Positions 1 through 8,736 of a DNA stretch of 64,000 nucleotides are shown in pieces. Both the position numbers and the translations under genes were made by a program. Every line of letters starts with the position of its first letter. The stretch's first letter is position 1. The notes under the pieces are model-generated. The model ran no database searches, had not been told where the DNA came from, and saw only the letters and a program-made list of their open reading frames with translations. This stretch comes from Candidatus Brocadiaceae bacterium S225 (GTDB lineage: Bacteria; Planctomycetota; Brocadiia; Brocadiales; Scalinduaceae): the NCBI GenBank assembly GCA_007859995.1, contig SMSL01000001.1, positions 62,001 through 126,000 of the forward strand, in the 5' to 3' direction.

Positions 1-2
1 AT

Positions 3-440
3 GCTATTTCCAAGAGGGCAACCTGCGATCGTGGAAAGAGTGGTTGCGTTATCGCAAAGGACAGGCAGTTCATAGTATCCGGATATGTTGGCTCCCCATC
101 TGGCTTTCCACATTGTGACGAGGCAGGACACCATATGAAAAAGGTAACCCATGAAGATGGCAGCATCACAGAACACTGCATGCGAACCGTCCATGCCGAA
201 CAAAATGCTATCTGCCAGGCAGCAAAGATAGGTGTGTCAATATCAGGTGCTACTATCTACACCAGAATGACACCGTGCAGAACGTGTGCAATGCTTCTCA
301 TCAATTGTGGTATTAAAAGAGTTGTTTGTGAAAGAAAATATCATCAGGGAGAAGAGTCTGAAAGGCTGTTTAGGGAAGCCGGTGTTGAGTTAGTATATAA
401 ATACAACGAACACCAACAATACACTAACAATAACGAATAG
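3..440 (+). CDS. dCMP/cytidine deaminase family protein, 5' end outside window
   Basis: The reading frame is open from base 3 and continues upstream of the window, so this is the C-terminal part of the protein. The visible sequence carries the zinc-binding HAE motif (VHAEQNAI, near base 196) and the second zinc motif PCRTC (near base 285). The N-terminal part holds KSGCVIAKD and GSPSGFPHCDEAG, typical of ComEB/dCMP deaminases. These enzymes deaminate dCMP to dUMP for thymidylate synthesis in the cytoplasm. An internal ATG at 135 lies inside the conserved domain and is not the real start. A hairpin follows the stop. The substrate (dCMP rather than another cytidine compound) is inferred from the motifs. 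Confidence 0.85.
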   Translation, partial: AISKRATCDRGKSGCVIAKDRQFIVSGYVGSPSGFPHCDEAGHHMKKVTHEDGSITEHCMRTVHAEQNAICQAAKIGVSISGATIYTRMTPCRTCAMLLINCGIKRVVCERKYHQGEESERLFREAGVELVYKYNEHQQYTNNNE

Positions 441-458
441 CCAGAACGACATTTAAAA

Positions 459-486
459 CCTTCCGGTTTTATAACATAGCGGAAGG
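459..486 (+). terminator. Hairpin after the deaminase gene
   Basis: A 7-bp perfect stem (CCTTCCG / CGGAAGG) with a 14-nt loop begins 18 bases after the deaminase stop. No T-run follows, so it may be a weak terminator or a transcript-end stabiliser. Confidence 0.35.
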
Positions 487-523
487 GCTTGCAGATTAAC
501 AATACAAATAAGGAGGAATATTC

Positions 524-1111
524 ATGAAAAAATCATTAGGAGTAAAGACGCTGGCATGCCCTACACCTCTCTGGGTAGTGGGCACATATGATAGTGAAGG
601 AAAACCTAATGTGATGACGATTGCCTGGGGCGGCATTTGCTGTTCAAAACCGCAGAGTGTTAATATATCGTTGAGAAAAGCCACATATTCATATAATAAT
701 ATTATTGAGAAGAGAGCATTTACCATAAATATTCCTTCTGAACGATATGCTAAAGAGGCGGATTATTTCGGGATTGCAACGGGAAGCAAGGTAGACAAAT
801 TTGCTGATACCGGACTGACTCCTGTAAAGAGTGATCTGGTTGATGCCCCTTATGTCAAAGAATTCCCCTTAATACTGGAATGCAAAATGACACATAATAC
901 AGAAATAGGAACACACACCCTATTTGTTGGTGAAATTGTTGACGTTAAGGCCGATGAATCTGTACTTGGAGAAGAAGGATTGCCTGATATTAATAAAGTG
1001 TTACCTGTTCTTTTTGCTCCGGAAGTCCGCACATATCATGGGATCGGCAAGACGCTTGGAAAAGCATTTTCTATAGGGAAGGAGATACAAGGCTTTAATA
1101 ATAAATCTTGA
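524..1111 (+). CDS. Flavin reductase-like (flavoredoxin/DIM6-NTAB) domain protein
   Basis: This 195-aa protein is predicted to bind FMN in a split-barrel fold and to act in cytoplasmic redox chemistry. The N-terminal run PTPLWVVGTYDSEGKPNVMT followed by a Trp-Gly-Gly and ISLR segment is the classic FMN-binding signature of flavoredoxin-like proteins. The length matches the family (about 190 aa). The start is supported by a strong ribosome binding site, AAGGAGGA, about 8 bases upstream of the ATG. The physiological partner is unknown; relatives transfer electrons from NAD(P)H or act as flavin reductases for a second enzyme, and no such partner lies next to it. Confidence 0.85.
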   Translation: MKKSLGVKTLACPTPLWVVGTYDSEGKPNVMTIAWGGICCSKPQSVNISLRKATYSYNNIIEKRAFTINIPSERYAKEADYFGIATGSKVDKFADTGLTPVKSDLVDAPYVKEFPLILECKMTHNTEIGTHTLFVGEIVDVKADESVLGEEGLPDINKVLPVLFAPEVRTYHGIGKTLGKAFSIGKEIQGFNNKS

Positions 1112-1150
1112 GAATTCAGAGATTGAGGAATTTCTGAACTATATCTGGAA

Positions 1151-1168
1151 TCCTCCAGAAATGGAGGA
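1151..1168 (+). promoter_or_regulatory. Hairpin sequestering a Shine-Dalgarno-like sequence
   Basis: TCCTCCA-GAAA-TGGAGGA forms a 7-bp stem closed by a GNRA-type GAAA tetraloop. The 3' arm is itself a strong ribosome binding site, 9 bases ahead of an ATG at 1178 that opens a 23-codon reading frame ending at 1249. It sits between the flavin reductase-like gene and the VOC gene and may control translation or simply stabilise an mRNA end. Confidence 0.35.
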
Positions 1169-1242
1169 TAAATTATCATGCTTTATAACATATCATGCCC
1201 GAGTCGGGTCCGTATGGACGGAGAATCCGGATCAAAATTAAA

Positions 1243-1674
1243 ATGTTAAAAAATATCAATCACGTTAACATAGTTGTCAGCAATCTCGATGAAACAAAAG
1301 CATTTTTTATTCTGCTAGGTTTTGAAGTTGGAGATGAAGCCGAGTTGTCAGGAGAGTGGATATCTTCAATAGTTGGTCTGCCTGATGTCGAGGCAAGATA
1401 TGTAACTCTATCACTACCCAATACAGAAACAAATCTGGAATTAATAGAGTATGCATCTCCACCATCCGGAAAAGATCCATATATGGACAGAGCAAACCAG
1501 ATTGGATTTCGTCATATTGCATTTGAGGTCGATAACATTGATGACGAAGTTTCCCGCCTGAAAGACAAAGGAATTAAATTCCTAAGCGCAGTTCACACCT
1601 ACCCCAATACCGGGAAACAGTTGGTTTACTTATGGGGGCCGGACAGGATTTTATTAGAATTAGCACAGTATTAA
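1243..1674 (+). CDS. VOC (glyoxalase/bleomycin-resistance) family protein
   Basis: This 143-aa protein has the paired beta-alpha-beta-beta-beta modules of the vicinal oxygen chelate superfamily. Likely metal ligands are the His of INHVNIVV near the start, the His of GFRHIAFEVDN in the middle and the Glu of ILLELAQY at the C-terminus. The layout resembles methylmalonyl-CoA epimerase and glyoxalase I, but the substrate cannot be told. I chose the ATG at 1243, where the conserved domain begins, over an in-frame ATG at 1195 that adds 16 basic, non-conserved residues; neither has a good ribosome binding site. The cupin gene follows 10 bases later, so they are probably co-transcribed. Confidence 0.78.
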   Translation: MLKNINHVNIVVSNLDETKAFFILLGFEVGDEAELSGEWISSIVGLPDVEARYVTLSLPNTETNLELIEYASPPSGKDPYMDRANQIGFRHIAFEVDNIDDEVSRLKDKGIKFLSAVHTYPNTGKQLVYLWGPDRILLELAQY

Positions 1675-1684
1675 GCAGAAGAAA

Positions 1685-2005
1685 ATGGATATCAGGAGCA
1701 TATTCTCAGGCATACAGAAACAGGTTCCTGATGAAATTTTAGAGACTATCCTCCAGGCAGATCAATTCAAAATTGAGAGAATTATTTCCCGTGGTCATGC
1801 TACCGCTGAAGGAGAGTGGTATGATCAAGACAAAAACGAATGGGTTATCGTGCTAAAAGGAAATGCCGGTCTGCTGTTTGAAGGTAATGACAAAGCAATT
1901 ATCATGAAAACCGGTGATTATGTCAACATACCTGCACACCGGAAACATCGGGTGGAATGGACGGAACCAGAAGAAGATACTATCTGGCTTGCTATTCACT
2001 ATTAG
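1685..2005 (+). CDS. Small single-domain cupin protein
   Basis: The 106-aa protein is one cupin beta-barrel. The first cupin motif is recognisable around RGHATAEGEWYDQ and the second around PAHRKHRVEWTEPEEDTIW, with the GDYVNIPA turn between them typical of Cupin_2 proteins. Metal ligands are probably the His residues of RGH and KHRVEW. It lies 10 bases after the VOC gene and is likely in its operon. Function is unknown; small cupins of this kind can be sugar epimerases, dioxygenases or metal-dependent binding proteins. It has no secretion signal. Confidence 0.75.
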   Translation: MDIRSIFSGIQKQVPDEILETILQADQFKIERIISRGHATAEGEWYDQDKNEWVIVLKGNAGLLFEGNDKAIIMKTGDYVNIPAHRKHRVEWTEPEEDTIWLAIHY

Positions 2006-2150
2006 AATTACACTTATAATTGAAAACCAGCAGAAGATCATATCCTCTAAGATACATGTTGAGCCAATAGATGAATATGAACTGGCGCCATTAAACGGAG
2101 TTTAAGGATATCGACAATAATTAGATAAAGAGATCAATTATAACACAATT

Positions 2151-2924
2151 TCACTCAACAAATATTTTGACAAACCACTCAAGAAGATAGGCTAGATATT
2201 CTATATCTATATATGCATCCGCACTTCGGTCAACATACAGCTTACAACTCGCAGAGTACTCATCATCCGCTTCCCAGAAGCATAAATACATTGGTACGCG
2301 CGGCAGAAGATTAAATCCACAAACGTAATCTGCCTTCAATTTTCCACTAGTCTCTATACCTTCCAGATCATTGCATCGCGATACCAGTCCACTCAGATCA
2401 CTGTTGAACTTTTCTGAGATCTTATCTTCCGCGTTTTTTTGAAAGGCTTTTGAATGTGACGCAGCACCTGGAAAGTGTCCCAGTGAAACCCAATCACCGG
2501 TTAAAGAGATTTCCCCTTTCCTGCGAACATAATCATAGATAATTATTTTTGACCAGGAGTCCTCACAATAACTACCGTTTTCGAATAAGCCTTCGTTGCT
2601 GACCTCATACTCTTTATTCATCATTTTGAGTCTTATAACTTCTCCGTTGTCACTATTCTCGTAATTTCCGCCTATGGCAGCAGCAGCCTCTTGGAGGTTG
2701 ACTTGTTTAATCTCTTCTTCTAATTCCCTACTTACCCGTTTATAATTATTCTCCATCGTAACAACAGGCCCTTGATCAACCAATTCATCATCCACCTGAT
2801 TAACATAAGGGCATTCCGATATCTTCCGCTTTGCGCTTTTTACCCTCAGCGCAAACGCCATGCACGTAGATTCGCCGCATTCACCACAGTTTGTTCCAGG
2901 TAATTTTTTATAAGTTTCTATCAT
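2151..2924 (-). CDS. DUF3786 protein with N-terminal 4Fe-4S motif
   Basis: This 257-aa cytoplasmic protein opens with a four-cysteine cluster, LPGTNCGECGESTCMAFA followed by a later ECPYV. That is the 4Fe-4S binding pattern found in acetyl-CoA synthase/CODH corrinoid subunits and related electron carriers. The rest matches my memory of DUF3786: a glycine-rich strand region, then ISLTGDWVSLGHFPGAASHSKAF and the CFWEADDEY segment near the end. Such proteins are common in anaerobes and of unknown function. The start codon overlaps the stop of the upstream membrane-protein gene by 4 bases (ATGA), so the two are translationally coupled. Confidence 0.75.
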   Translation of the reverse strand: MIETYKKLPGTNCGECGESTCMAFALRVKSAKRKISECPYVNQVDDELVDQGPVVTMENNYKRVSRELEEEIKQVNLQEAAAAIGGNYENSDNGEVIRLKMMNKEYEVSNEGLFENGSYCEDSWSKIIIYDYVRRKGEISLTGDWVSLGHFPGAASHSKAFQKNAEDKISEKFNSDLSGLVSRCNDLEGIETSGKLKADYVCGFNLLPRVPMYLCFWEADDEYSASCKLYVDRSADAYIDIEYLAYLLEWFVKIFVE

Positions 2925-3712
2925 TTAACTACGTTTATTTTCCACTCTCGTGACAGTCCGAATATATTTTTTAAAAAGACAACCAGGAAAATCGTTGTTC
3001 CAAGCATCTCAAGAAACTCCTCAAGTGTTTTTGAAAGATGTTCTATGCGATACTCTTCTGTAGAGAAGAAAGCGGCTATGCCCTCATACTGATCACTGTC
3101 CAGGCCCTCTACATAATCAAGTCCAATTGCCACTGCATAAAGGCTCATACCTACCAGGAACCAATACCAGAGACTGCGCGGATCAAGTGCTTTCCTCAAG
3201 AACCAGACTATAAAAATACCGATAACCATTAAAAATGGCCCGAAGACCATCTGCCATGTATAACTCGGAAAGAAATCGTAAAGAGAACCTAACACCCCTT
3301 CGTTAGAGGAATCATCATCAAAAAGAAGCACATGATAAGCCGTTCCCATTCGTTCATGAAACTTTATTGCATCATCAATACCCAGATAAATGAAAAAAGT
3401 TCCTATGCCTGCCCAACAATAAAATTTCCGCATGTAATGATCATCCCGCATCTGTTTTCTCACGCAAATAGCAGTTAACCAGATTACCGCTCCCACTGTA
3501 ATTGCCTGAATACTTGAAAACCAGTTAGAAAGACTATCTTCGCGAGTAATGTTCACCATCCTCCTGATGGCTCCTACGGAAGACCATTCATAGTGATTAA
3601 TAAAGACGTCCAGAAAAACAATGAAAAATTCAAATCCCAGTAAACACCAGAAAATTTTTCTCGTTATTTCATCTGATTTAAGGCAGAAGTTGAGTGGCTG
3701 TTTTTGGCCCAT
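2921..3712 (-). CDS. Polytopic membrane protein, function unknown
   Basis: The 263-aa protein has about six hydrophobic segments, for example FWCLLGFEFFIVFLDVF (N-terminal), AITVGAVIWLTAICV, FYCWAGIGTFFIYLGI, MVFGPFLMVIGIFIVWFL, WYWFLVGMSLYAVAIGL and a C-terminal TIFLVVFL segment. Charged loops contain DDAIKFHERMGTAYH, with acidic and His residues that could bind a metal or cofactor. I do not recognise a named family. It is the upstream partner of the DUF3786 gene, overlapping it by 4 bases, so the iron-sulfur protein may work at the membrane with it. This pairing is inference. Confidence 0.65.
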   Translation of the reverse strand: MGQKQPLNFCLKSDEITRKIFWCLLGFEFFIVFLDVFINHYEWSSVGAIRRMVNITREDSLSNWFSSIQAITVGAVIWLTAICVRKQMRDDHYMRKFYCWAGIGTFFIYLGIDDAIKFHERMGTAYHVLLFDDDSSNEGVLGSLYDFFPSYTWQMVFGPFLMVIGIFIVWFLRKALDPRSLWYWFLVGMSLYAVAIGLDYVEGLDSDQYEGIAAFFSTEEYRIEHLSKTLEEFLEMLGTTIFLVVFLKNIFGLSREWKINVVK

Positions 3713-3748
3713 GAAAAATATTTCTATCGAGAAAAATTATGTATAAAA

Positions 3749-3787
3749 CAACGGGAGCTGCCTTCCTGTTAAGCCAGCTCCCGTTGT
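3749..3787 (-). terminator. Terminator after the His-rich protein gene
   Basis: An 11-bp perfect stem (AACGGGAGCTG / CAGCTCCCGTT) with a 14-nt loop starts 17 bases beyond the stop of the His-rich gene on the minus strand. The following minus-strand sequence, GTTTTATAC, is moderately U-rich. Confidence 0.65.
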
Positions 3788-3803
3788 CAAAGAATCACTG
3801 TTA

Positions 3804-4091
3804 TCAATGGTTGTCATGATCGTGGCCGCTGTGGTCATCATGACTGCCATGTCTATCTTTCTTCTTGCCATGACCGCTGCTACCCTCACTGCTCTCGTCA
3901 TCGCTACTTCCTTCACTACTTCCTTCGCTACTTCCTTCATCATGACTGCCATGCTTCTTCTTGCCATGATCGTGACTGCTGTGATCATTTTTAGCAAAAA
4001 CGACACTAGCCGAATTAGAATACAATACACACATTGACAACGATAAAACTGACATAATAATGATTCGACCAAATTTACTCCACATTTCCAT
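3804..4091 (-). CDS. Secreted His/Ser/Gly-rich low-complexity protein, likely metal-binding
   Basis: This 95-aa protein has an N-terminal hydrophobic export segment (IIIMSVLSLSMCVLYSNSASVVFA) with likely cleavage after VFA. The mature part is low complexity: His-Asp-His and HGKKK motifs at both ends (KNDHSSHDHGKKK and SHDDHSGHDHDNH) around a Ser-Gly-Asp/Glu repeat core (SSEGSSEGSSDDESS). Clusters of HDH and HSSHDH suggest binding of zinc, nickel or copper in the periplasm or outside the cell. The start is supported by AAGGAG 8 bases upstream. It diverges from a TonB-dependent receptor, which suggests shared metal handling. No family name is claimed. Confidence 0.7.
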   Translation of the reverse strand: MEMWSKFGRIIIMSVLSLSMCVLYSNSASVVFAKNDHSSHDHGKKKHGSHDEGSSEGSSEGSSDDESSEGSSGHGKKKDRHGSHDDHSGHDHDNH

Positions 4092-4119
4092 ATCTCCTTA
4101 AATCTATTTGTTAGAAATA

Positions 4120-4135
4120 TAACTACATGTAGTTA
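4120..4135. promoter_or_regulatory. Perfect 16-bp palindrome, candidate operator
   Basis: TAACTACATGTAGTTA is a perfect inverted repeat 29 bases upstream of the His-rich protein start. It lies in the divergent region shared with the TonB receptor gene and is a candidate metal-repressor site. It does not match the standard Fur or Zur consensus closely. Confidence 0.4.
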
Positions 4136-4169
4136 ACAAAGACGGTGCAGATCCTTATACATGACAGAT

Positions 4170-4199
4170 AGGATAGTGTTGCAGTAACATTAATGTCAA
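4170..4199 (-). promoter_or_regulatory. Possible promoter for the His-rich protein
   Basis: On the minus strand TTGACA (4194-4199) and TATCCT (4170-4175) are separated by 18 bases. A transcript would start near 4163 and include the palindrome at 4120-4135 in its leader. Confidence 0.35.
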
Positions 4200-4334
4200 G
4201 ATAAAAAGGTTGGAAAAGACGGCAGAATCCCCCCATACCGCCTGTTTAAACCAGTCTTGCAACATATATTAACTGAAATCGGCACATACATGTGCCTTAA
4301 CAACTAATTTAAAAATACTTGACAACAATTTGAT

Positions 4335-4362
4335 TTGATAATGTGCTGTTCCTAACTATAAT
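4335..4362 (+). promoter_or_regulatory. Possible promoter for the TonB receptor
   Basis: TTGATA (4335-4340) and a perfect TATAAT (4357-4362) are spaced by 16 bases. This predicts a leader of roughly 85 bases before the start codon. No riboswitch was recognised in that leader. The rest of the 4092-4454 gap holds only this promoter, the divergent one and the palindrome. Confidence 0.4.
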
Positions 4363-4454
4363 TTTCGTTTTATAGACGTAGTAAAACAAGATTGAAAAGG
4401 AAGGCGTGAGCAGGAATACATACTGATAAAATATTTGAGAAAGGATGTAATACT

Positions 4455-6656
4455 ATGCTTACTGAAAGAGGAAAAACTTCAAACACTGTGTTTCAAATTT
4501 CATTACTGTGCTTTGCTGTTTTTGTACTGATAATACCCGCACAAGCAGCAAAAATGGAACAGGAGAATGAGCCAGCAGTCATAGAAACAGCAAAAGAAAT
4601 AGAAAATGCTACCGCCAAACCTGAGAAGCGATTAACCCCCGCAGGTATAACACGTCTTGATGAGATTACCGTTACTGCCAAGCGTCATGAAGAAAAAATC
4701 TTTGATGTTCCATATACCGCCCATGTTGTCAATTCGGATGATATTCTCTTTCAAAAGAGTATTAAGACCATTCCGGAAGTCTTTAGAGAAGAAACCGGCG
4801 TGATGATCCAGAAGACCAGTCATGGACAGGGATCTCCATTTATTCGAGGGTTTACAGGCTTTCATAACGTTCTGCTTATTGACGGGATCAGGCTTAACAA
4901 CTCCACTTTTCGCGAAGGACCAAATCAGTACTGGAACACCATTGATCCATATAGCATCCGGAAGGTTGAACTTATAAAAGGTCCTGGTTCAGTGATGTAT
5001 GGCAGTGACTCAATTGGCGGTACAGTAAACGCTATAACAAAAAGCCCTCAAAGATACGGGAAAGGTTTATTGTATAACGCAAACATTTATAATCGTTATG
5101 CAACCGGCGAAAAATCCTATATTGGCAGAATGGAATTAAGCGCGAGTTATGATAATAAAGTAGGGATTATAACAGGGTACACATTTAAAGATTTTGGAGA
5201 TTTTGTTTCAGGTGACGGACTACTCAGGAATACAGGATACGATGAAAGTGATGGTGACTTTAAGTTAGAGTATTTTCTGGACAAGGACAAGAAATTTATT
5301 TTCGCCTTTCAGAACGTAAATCAAGAAGACGTTCCACGCACATCCAAGACTACACAGTCTAAAAGCTTCCGTGGCACAAAAATCGGTTCTGATATTAAAA
5401 GAGACCTGGATCAGGAAAGGACCCTGTCATACATTCAATTTCATTGGGACAAGGTCAGCAATGTTATTGAAAGGGCAAAAATTAGCCTCTCCTATCATAA
5501 CCAGAGAGAGTGTCGAGATAGAATCAAGGGTAGCGGTTCAGGTGAAGAAGTCGGATTTAATGTCGATACTTACGGTATATGGACTCAGTTTGAATCTACC
5601 AGCCCTGTCGGACATCTTACCTATGGGATCGATTATTATCATGACAATGTTACCAGTTTTAAAAGGAACTTTAATTCAGCAGGCATGCTTACTTCAGTTG
5701 GCATACAGGGCACTGTGGCTGATGACGCGGCCTATGACCTTTTTGGAGTATACATACAGGATGAAATTTCACTGGGAAATTTTGAATTTATCGTGAGTGC
5801 CAGGTACATATACGCAGCCCTGGACGCAGACAAAGTCGAAGACCCTGATACAGGCAAGGAGATATGTATAAATGAAAATTGGACCGGGTTAATTGGAAGT
5901 GTGAGAATGATGTATTACGCAAATCAACACTGGAATATTTTTGGGGGCATTTCACAAGGGTTCAGAGCCCCAAACCTCAGTGACATGACAATGTTCCAGG
6001 CTGACAGTTCCTTTGAAACACCGACAACTAATCTTGATTCAGAAAAATTTATAACCATGGAAATAGGTACAAAAGCGGATTTTGCAAATTGGTCTGCACA
6101 ATTATCTTATTATTATACATATTTGGACGGTATGATAGTACGCTCTCCCACAGGCGCTATTATAGACGGCTCCCCTGAGGTACAGAAGGCCAATATAGGA
6201 TACGGCAATATCGATGGAGTAGAAGCGGAAGCATCTTATTCTCCCTGTAAGAACTGGACTTTATTTGGAAACTTCACCTGGGTTGAGGGACGATCGAAAC
6301 AAGTTGAAGGAGGAAAAAAGAATTACAAACCTTTTGACCGAATGATGCCTACCACCGGCAGAGCGGGAGCCAGATGGGAGTCAGATGATTCTCGCCTCTG
6401 GGCAGAGGCGCAAACAACTATCGTGGACAACCAGGACGACCTTTCACTAAGGGACAGGGCAGATTCAAGCAGAATTCCTGCAGGTGGTACCCCAGGATAT
6501 ACAATTTACTCACTAAGGGGTGGTATAAAAGTAAACAAAAATCTTAACGTATCTATTGCTGCAGAAAATTTATCTAATAAAAATTACCGGGTACACGGCT
6601 CCGGTCAGAACGAACCGGGTCTGAATTTCATCTTCAGTACAGGGCTATCTTTCTGA
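4455..6656 (+). CDS. TonB-dependent outer-membrane receptor
   Basis: This 733-aa protein imports a scarce ligand across the outer membrane using TonB energy. It has a signal peptide ending near AQAAK (residue 32), a short spacer, a TonB-box-like DEITVTAKR at residues 69-77, and a plug domain containing RGFTGFHNVLLIDGIRLNN and VELIKGPGSVMYGSDSIGG. A 22-strand-type barrel follows and ends in the usual terminal Phe (FIFSTGLSF). The plug is of the siderophore/haem/cobalamin class, but the ligand cannot be read from sequence. The divergent His-rich secreted protein suggests a metal or metal complex. No TonB/ExbBD genes are in the window. Confidence 0.92.
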   Translation: MLTERGKTSNTVFQISLLCFAVFVLIIPAQAAKMEQENEPAVIETAKEIENATAKPEKRLTPAGITRLDEITVTAKRHEEKIFDVPYTAHVVNSDDILFQKSIKTIPEVFREETGVMIQKTSHGQGSPFIRGFTGFHNVLLIDGIRLNNSTFREGPNQYWNTIDPYSIRKVELIKGPGSVMYGSDSIGGTVNAITKSPQRYGKGLLYNANIYNRYATGEKSYIGRMELSASYDNKVGIITGYTFKDFGDFVSGDGLLRNTGYDESDGDFKLEYFLDKDKKFIFAFQNVNQEDVPRTSKTTQSKSFRGTKIGSDIKRDLDQERTLSYIQFHWDKVSNVIERAKISLSYHNQRECRDRIKGSGSGEEVGFNVDTYGIWTQFESTSPVGHLTYGIDYYHDNVTSFKRNFNSAGMLTSVGIQGTVADDAAYDLFGVYIQDEISLGNFEFIVSARYIYAALDADKVEDPDTGKEICINENWTGLIGSVRMMYYANQHWNIFGGISQGFRAPNLSDMTMFQADSSFETPTTNLDSEKFITMEIGTKADFANWSAQLSYYYTYLDGMIVRSPTGAIIDGSPEVQKANIGYGNIDGVEAEASYSPCKNWTLFGNFTWVEGRSKQVEGGKKNYKPFDRMMPTTGRAGARWESDDSRLWAEAQTTIVDNQDDLSLRDRADSSRIPAGGTPGYTIYSLRGGIKVNKNLNVSIAAENLSNKNYRVHGSGQNEPGLNFIFSTGLSF

Positions 6657-6699
6657 ACTTCACAAATAGCTAAACAATGTCCAGAAGTGAAAGTACTAA

Positions 6700-8736
6700 T
6701 TACTTAATCATATTTCTATACTTACTTAATGCCAGAAGCGGGAAGTAGCTTCTGTACATATGGTATCTGAGGTAAAAAATCTTGGGGAATCCTGTACCTG
6801 TAAATTCTTCCTCATCCCATGTACCATCTTCTTTCTGTGTCTTTAACAAATACTCAATACCATTCTTTACTGCTTCAGAGTCTCTTTCCTCAGTACATAA
6901 AAGCCCCAGGACTGCCCATGATGTTTGAGAGGCGGTACTCCTCCCAATGGCGCTGAGAGATGTATCCCAATATGATTTGCACGTTTCACCCCAACCACCA
7001 TCTTCATTCTGAAAATCTTTTAACCATGATGTTGCTTTTCTAACATAATCTTTTGTCATATCTTCTTTTATTGAGAAAAGACCTGTTAATACCGACCATG
7101 TTCCATAGACGTAATTTGTGCCCCAACGTCCAAACCAGGAACCGTTTTTTTCCTGTTCTTTTTTTAGAAATTCAATGGCTTTTTTTGCAGGAGGAAAGCT
7201 TAAGTCGTATCCTAATTTACCCATCAAATCCAGTACTCGTGCAGTGAGATCACTTGTACTCGGATCCAGAAGTGCATTCCAGTCAGCAAAGGGAATATTA
7301 TTCAGTATTTTTTTATTATTATTTTTATCAAAAGAGCCCCAGCCTCCATCATTGCACTGCATCCCCATAAGCCACTTAAAACCTCTCAGGATTGCCTGTT
7401 TCTTGCGATCCTTATCAGGCAGATCTAATAGCTGCAAAGACATCATCACGACAGCGGCATCGTCATTGTCCGGATAGAACTCATTCGCGTGTTGAAAATA
7501 CCATCCGCTTGGCTCCCTGACAGGATTCTTCATGCTCCAATCACCAAAACTTTTTACTTCTTTTTGCAACATCCACTCCCCTGCCTTAATTAATGCCGGA
7601 TCGTCATTAGGTAAACCGGACTTTAAGAGTGCCATAATCGCCCATGGAGTATCCCATACAGGCGATACACAGGGTTGTAGAAACATAGTATCTTCGTCAT
7701 GCACTGCCAATGCCTCTATATCCTCTATTGCCTTCTCCACGATGGGGTTTCCATCTTTATACCCAAGACATCTCATTGCCATTAAAGAATTAACCATTGA
7801 CGGCCATATTGCACCCAATCCTCCTGATTTTTCAAGACGTTCCAGCATCCATTTTTCTGACTTTTCAATGGCCATCTTTCTTAAAGAGTAAATAGGCTGA
7901 TTTTCGTATCTCCTAAGGAGAGTGTCGAAATTAATAAACATATTTTTTATTGTTAACTTGTTTTGGTCTCTTTTCAGCCGATAACTGACATATTTCCTGG
8001 GTATCACATATAAGTTATCCAATACTGCTTTATCACCAATCAAACTACTTGGCCTTTTCGCCATAATTATACCTAAAGGAACGATAATGCACCTGGACCA
8101 ATAGGACATCTCGTAAATGTTAAAATAAAAAAACTTGGGCAGATGGATTATTTCTACCGGTAATGCAGGTATACCTTTCCAGTCAAATTGTCCAAAAATA
8201 GCAAGGTATATTTTCGTGAATGTATTACACTTCATTATACCTCCCAGTTTCAGAATACGACTTCTGGCCTTTTGCATATAAGGCATATCATCTGAATGAC
8301 CTGCTAATTTTAAAGCGAAATAACATTTTACCGAGATACTGACATCACTAAAACCATCATGGTAAATACTCCAGCCACCGTCTTTCTCCTGTTTTTTAAT
8401 TATATACCTGATAGCCTTTTCCTGCTTTCTGGTATCAATTCTTTTTAAAAAATGCATTAACATTAAATATTCCGCTGTTAACGCGACGTCACCTTCCAGT
8501 ATCCCCGCCCAATACCCCTCTTCCTCCTGCTCACTCAGAAGATGAGATTGTGATTTCTTAATGGCCAAATTGAGATCACAATCGGGAGAAACTTCACCCG
8601 TAGCAGCCTGAAGTTCCCTTTCAAAGCGAAGTTGGTCTGAAGTGATCTTAGGCAGGTAATAGCCGTTCTTACCTTTAATAATTTTATGGCTGATTTTGTC
8701 AACCGTATCTATAAAATTTATCAGAAGTTTAGTCAT
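6700..8736 (-). CDS. shc: Squalene-hopene cyclase
   Basis: The 678-aa enzyme cyclises squalene to hopene/diplopterol, the first committed step to hopanoids, as a monotopic membrane protein. The catalytic DXDD motif is present as DNDD at about residues 423-426 (FYPDNDDAAVV); the usual following Thr is Ala here. Several QW-type repeats are visible (GGWSIYHDGF, NDGGWGSFDKN, EDGGWGETC, EDGTWDEEE), and the C-terminus FTGTGFPKIFYLRYHMYRSY is characteristic. Length is slightly above the usual 630-660 aa. It stands alone, about 45 kb from the hopanoid side-chain genes in the same window. It is transcribed away from the OGG-like gene out of a very AT-rich shared region. Confidence 0.95.
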   Translation of the reverse strand: MTKLLINFIDTVDKISHKIIKGKNGYYLPKITSDQLRFERELQAATGEVSPDCDLNLAIKKSQSHLLSEQEEEGYWAGILEGDVALTAEYLMLMHFLKRIDTRKQEKAIRYIIKKQEKDGGWSIYHDGFSDVSISVKCYFALKLAGHSDDMPYMQKARSRILKLGGIMKCNTFTKIYLAIFGQFDWKGIPALPVEIIHLPKFFYFNIYEMSYWSRCIIVPLGIIMAKRPSSLIGDKAVLDNLYVIPRKYVSYRLKRDQNKLTIKNMFINFDTLLRRYENQPIYSLRKMAIEKSEKWMLERLEKSGGLGAIWPSMVNSLMAMRCLGYKDGNPIVEKAIEDIEALAVHDEDTMFLQPCVSPVWDTPWAIMALLKSGLPNDDPALIKAGEWMLQKEVKSFGDWSMKNPVREPSGWYFQHANEFYPDNDDAAVVMMSLQLLDLPDKDRKKQAILRGFKWLMGMQCNDGGWGSFDKNNNKKILNNIPFADWNALLDPSTSDLTARVLDLMGKLGYDLSFPPAKKAIEFLKKEQEKNGSWFGRWGTNYVYGTWSVLTGLFSIKEDMTKDYVRKATSWLKDFQNEDGGWGETCKSYWDTSLSAIGRSTASQTSWAVLGLLCTEERDSEAVKNGIEYLLKTQKEDGTWDEEEFTGTGFPKIFYLRYHMYRSYFPLLALSKYRNMIK

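Noticed and set aside
3737-4072. Met/Ala-rich 111-aa frame overlapping the His-rich gene
   Set aside because: It is the out-of-frame shadow of a low-complexity gene; the other frame has a signal peptide and ribosome binding site.
4363-4454. Cobalamin riboswitch before the TonB receptor
   Set aside because: No B12-box-like sequence was found in the short leader.
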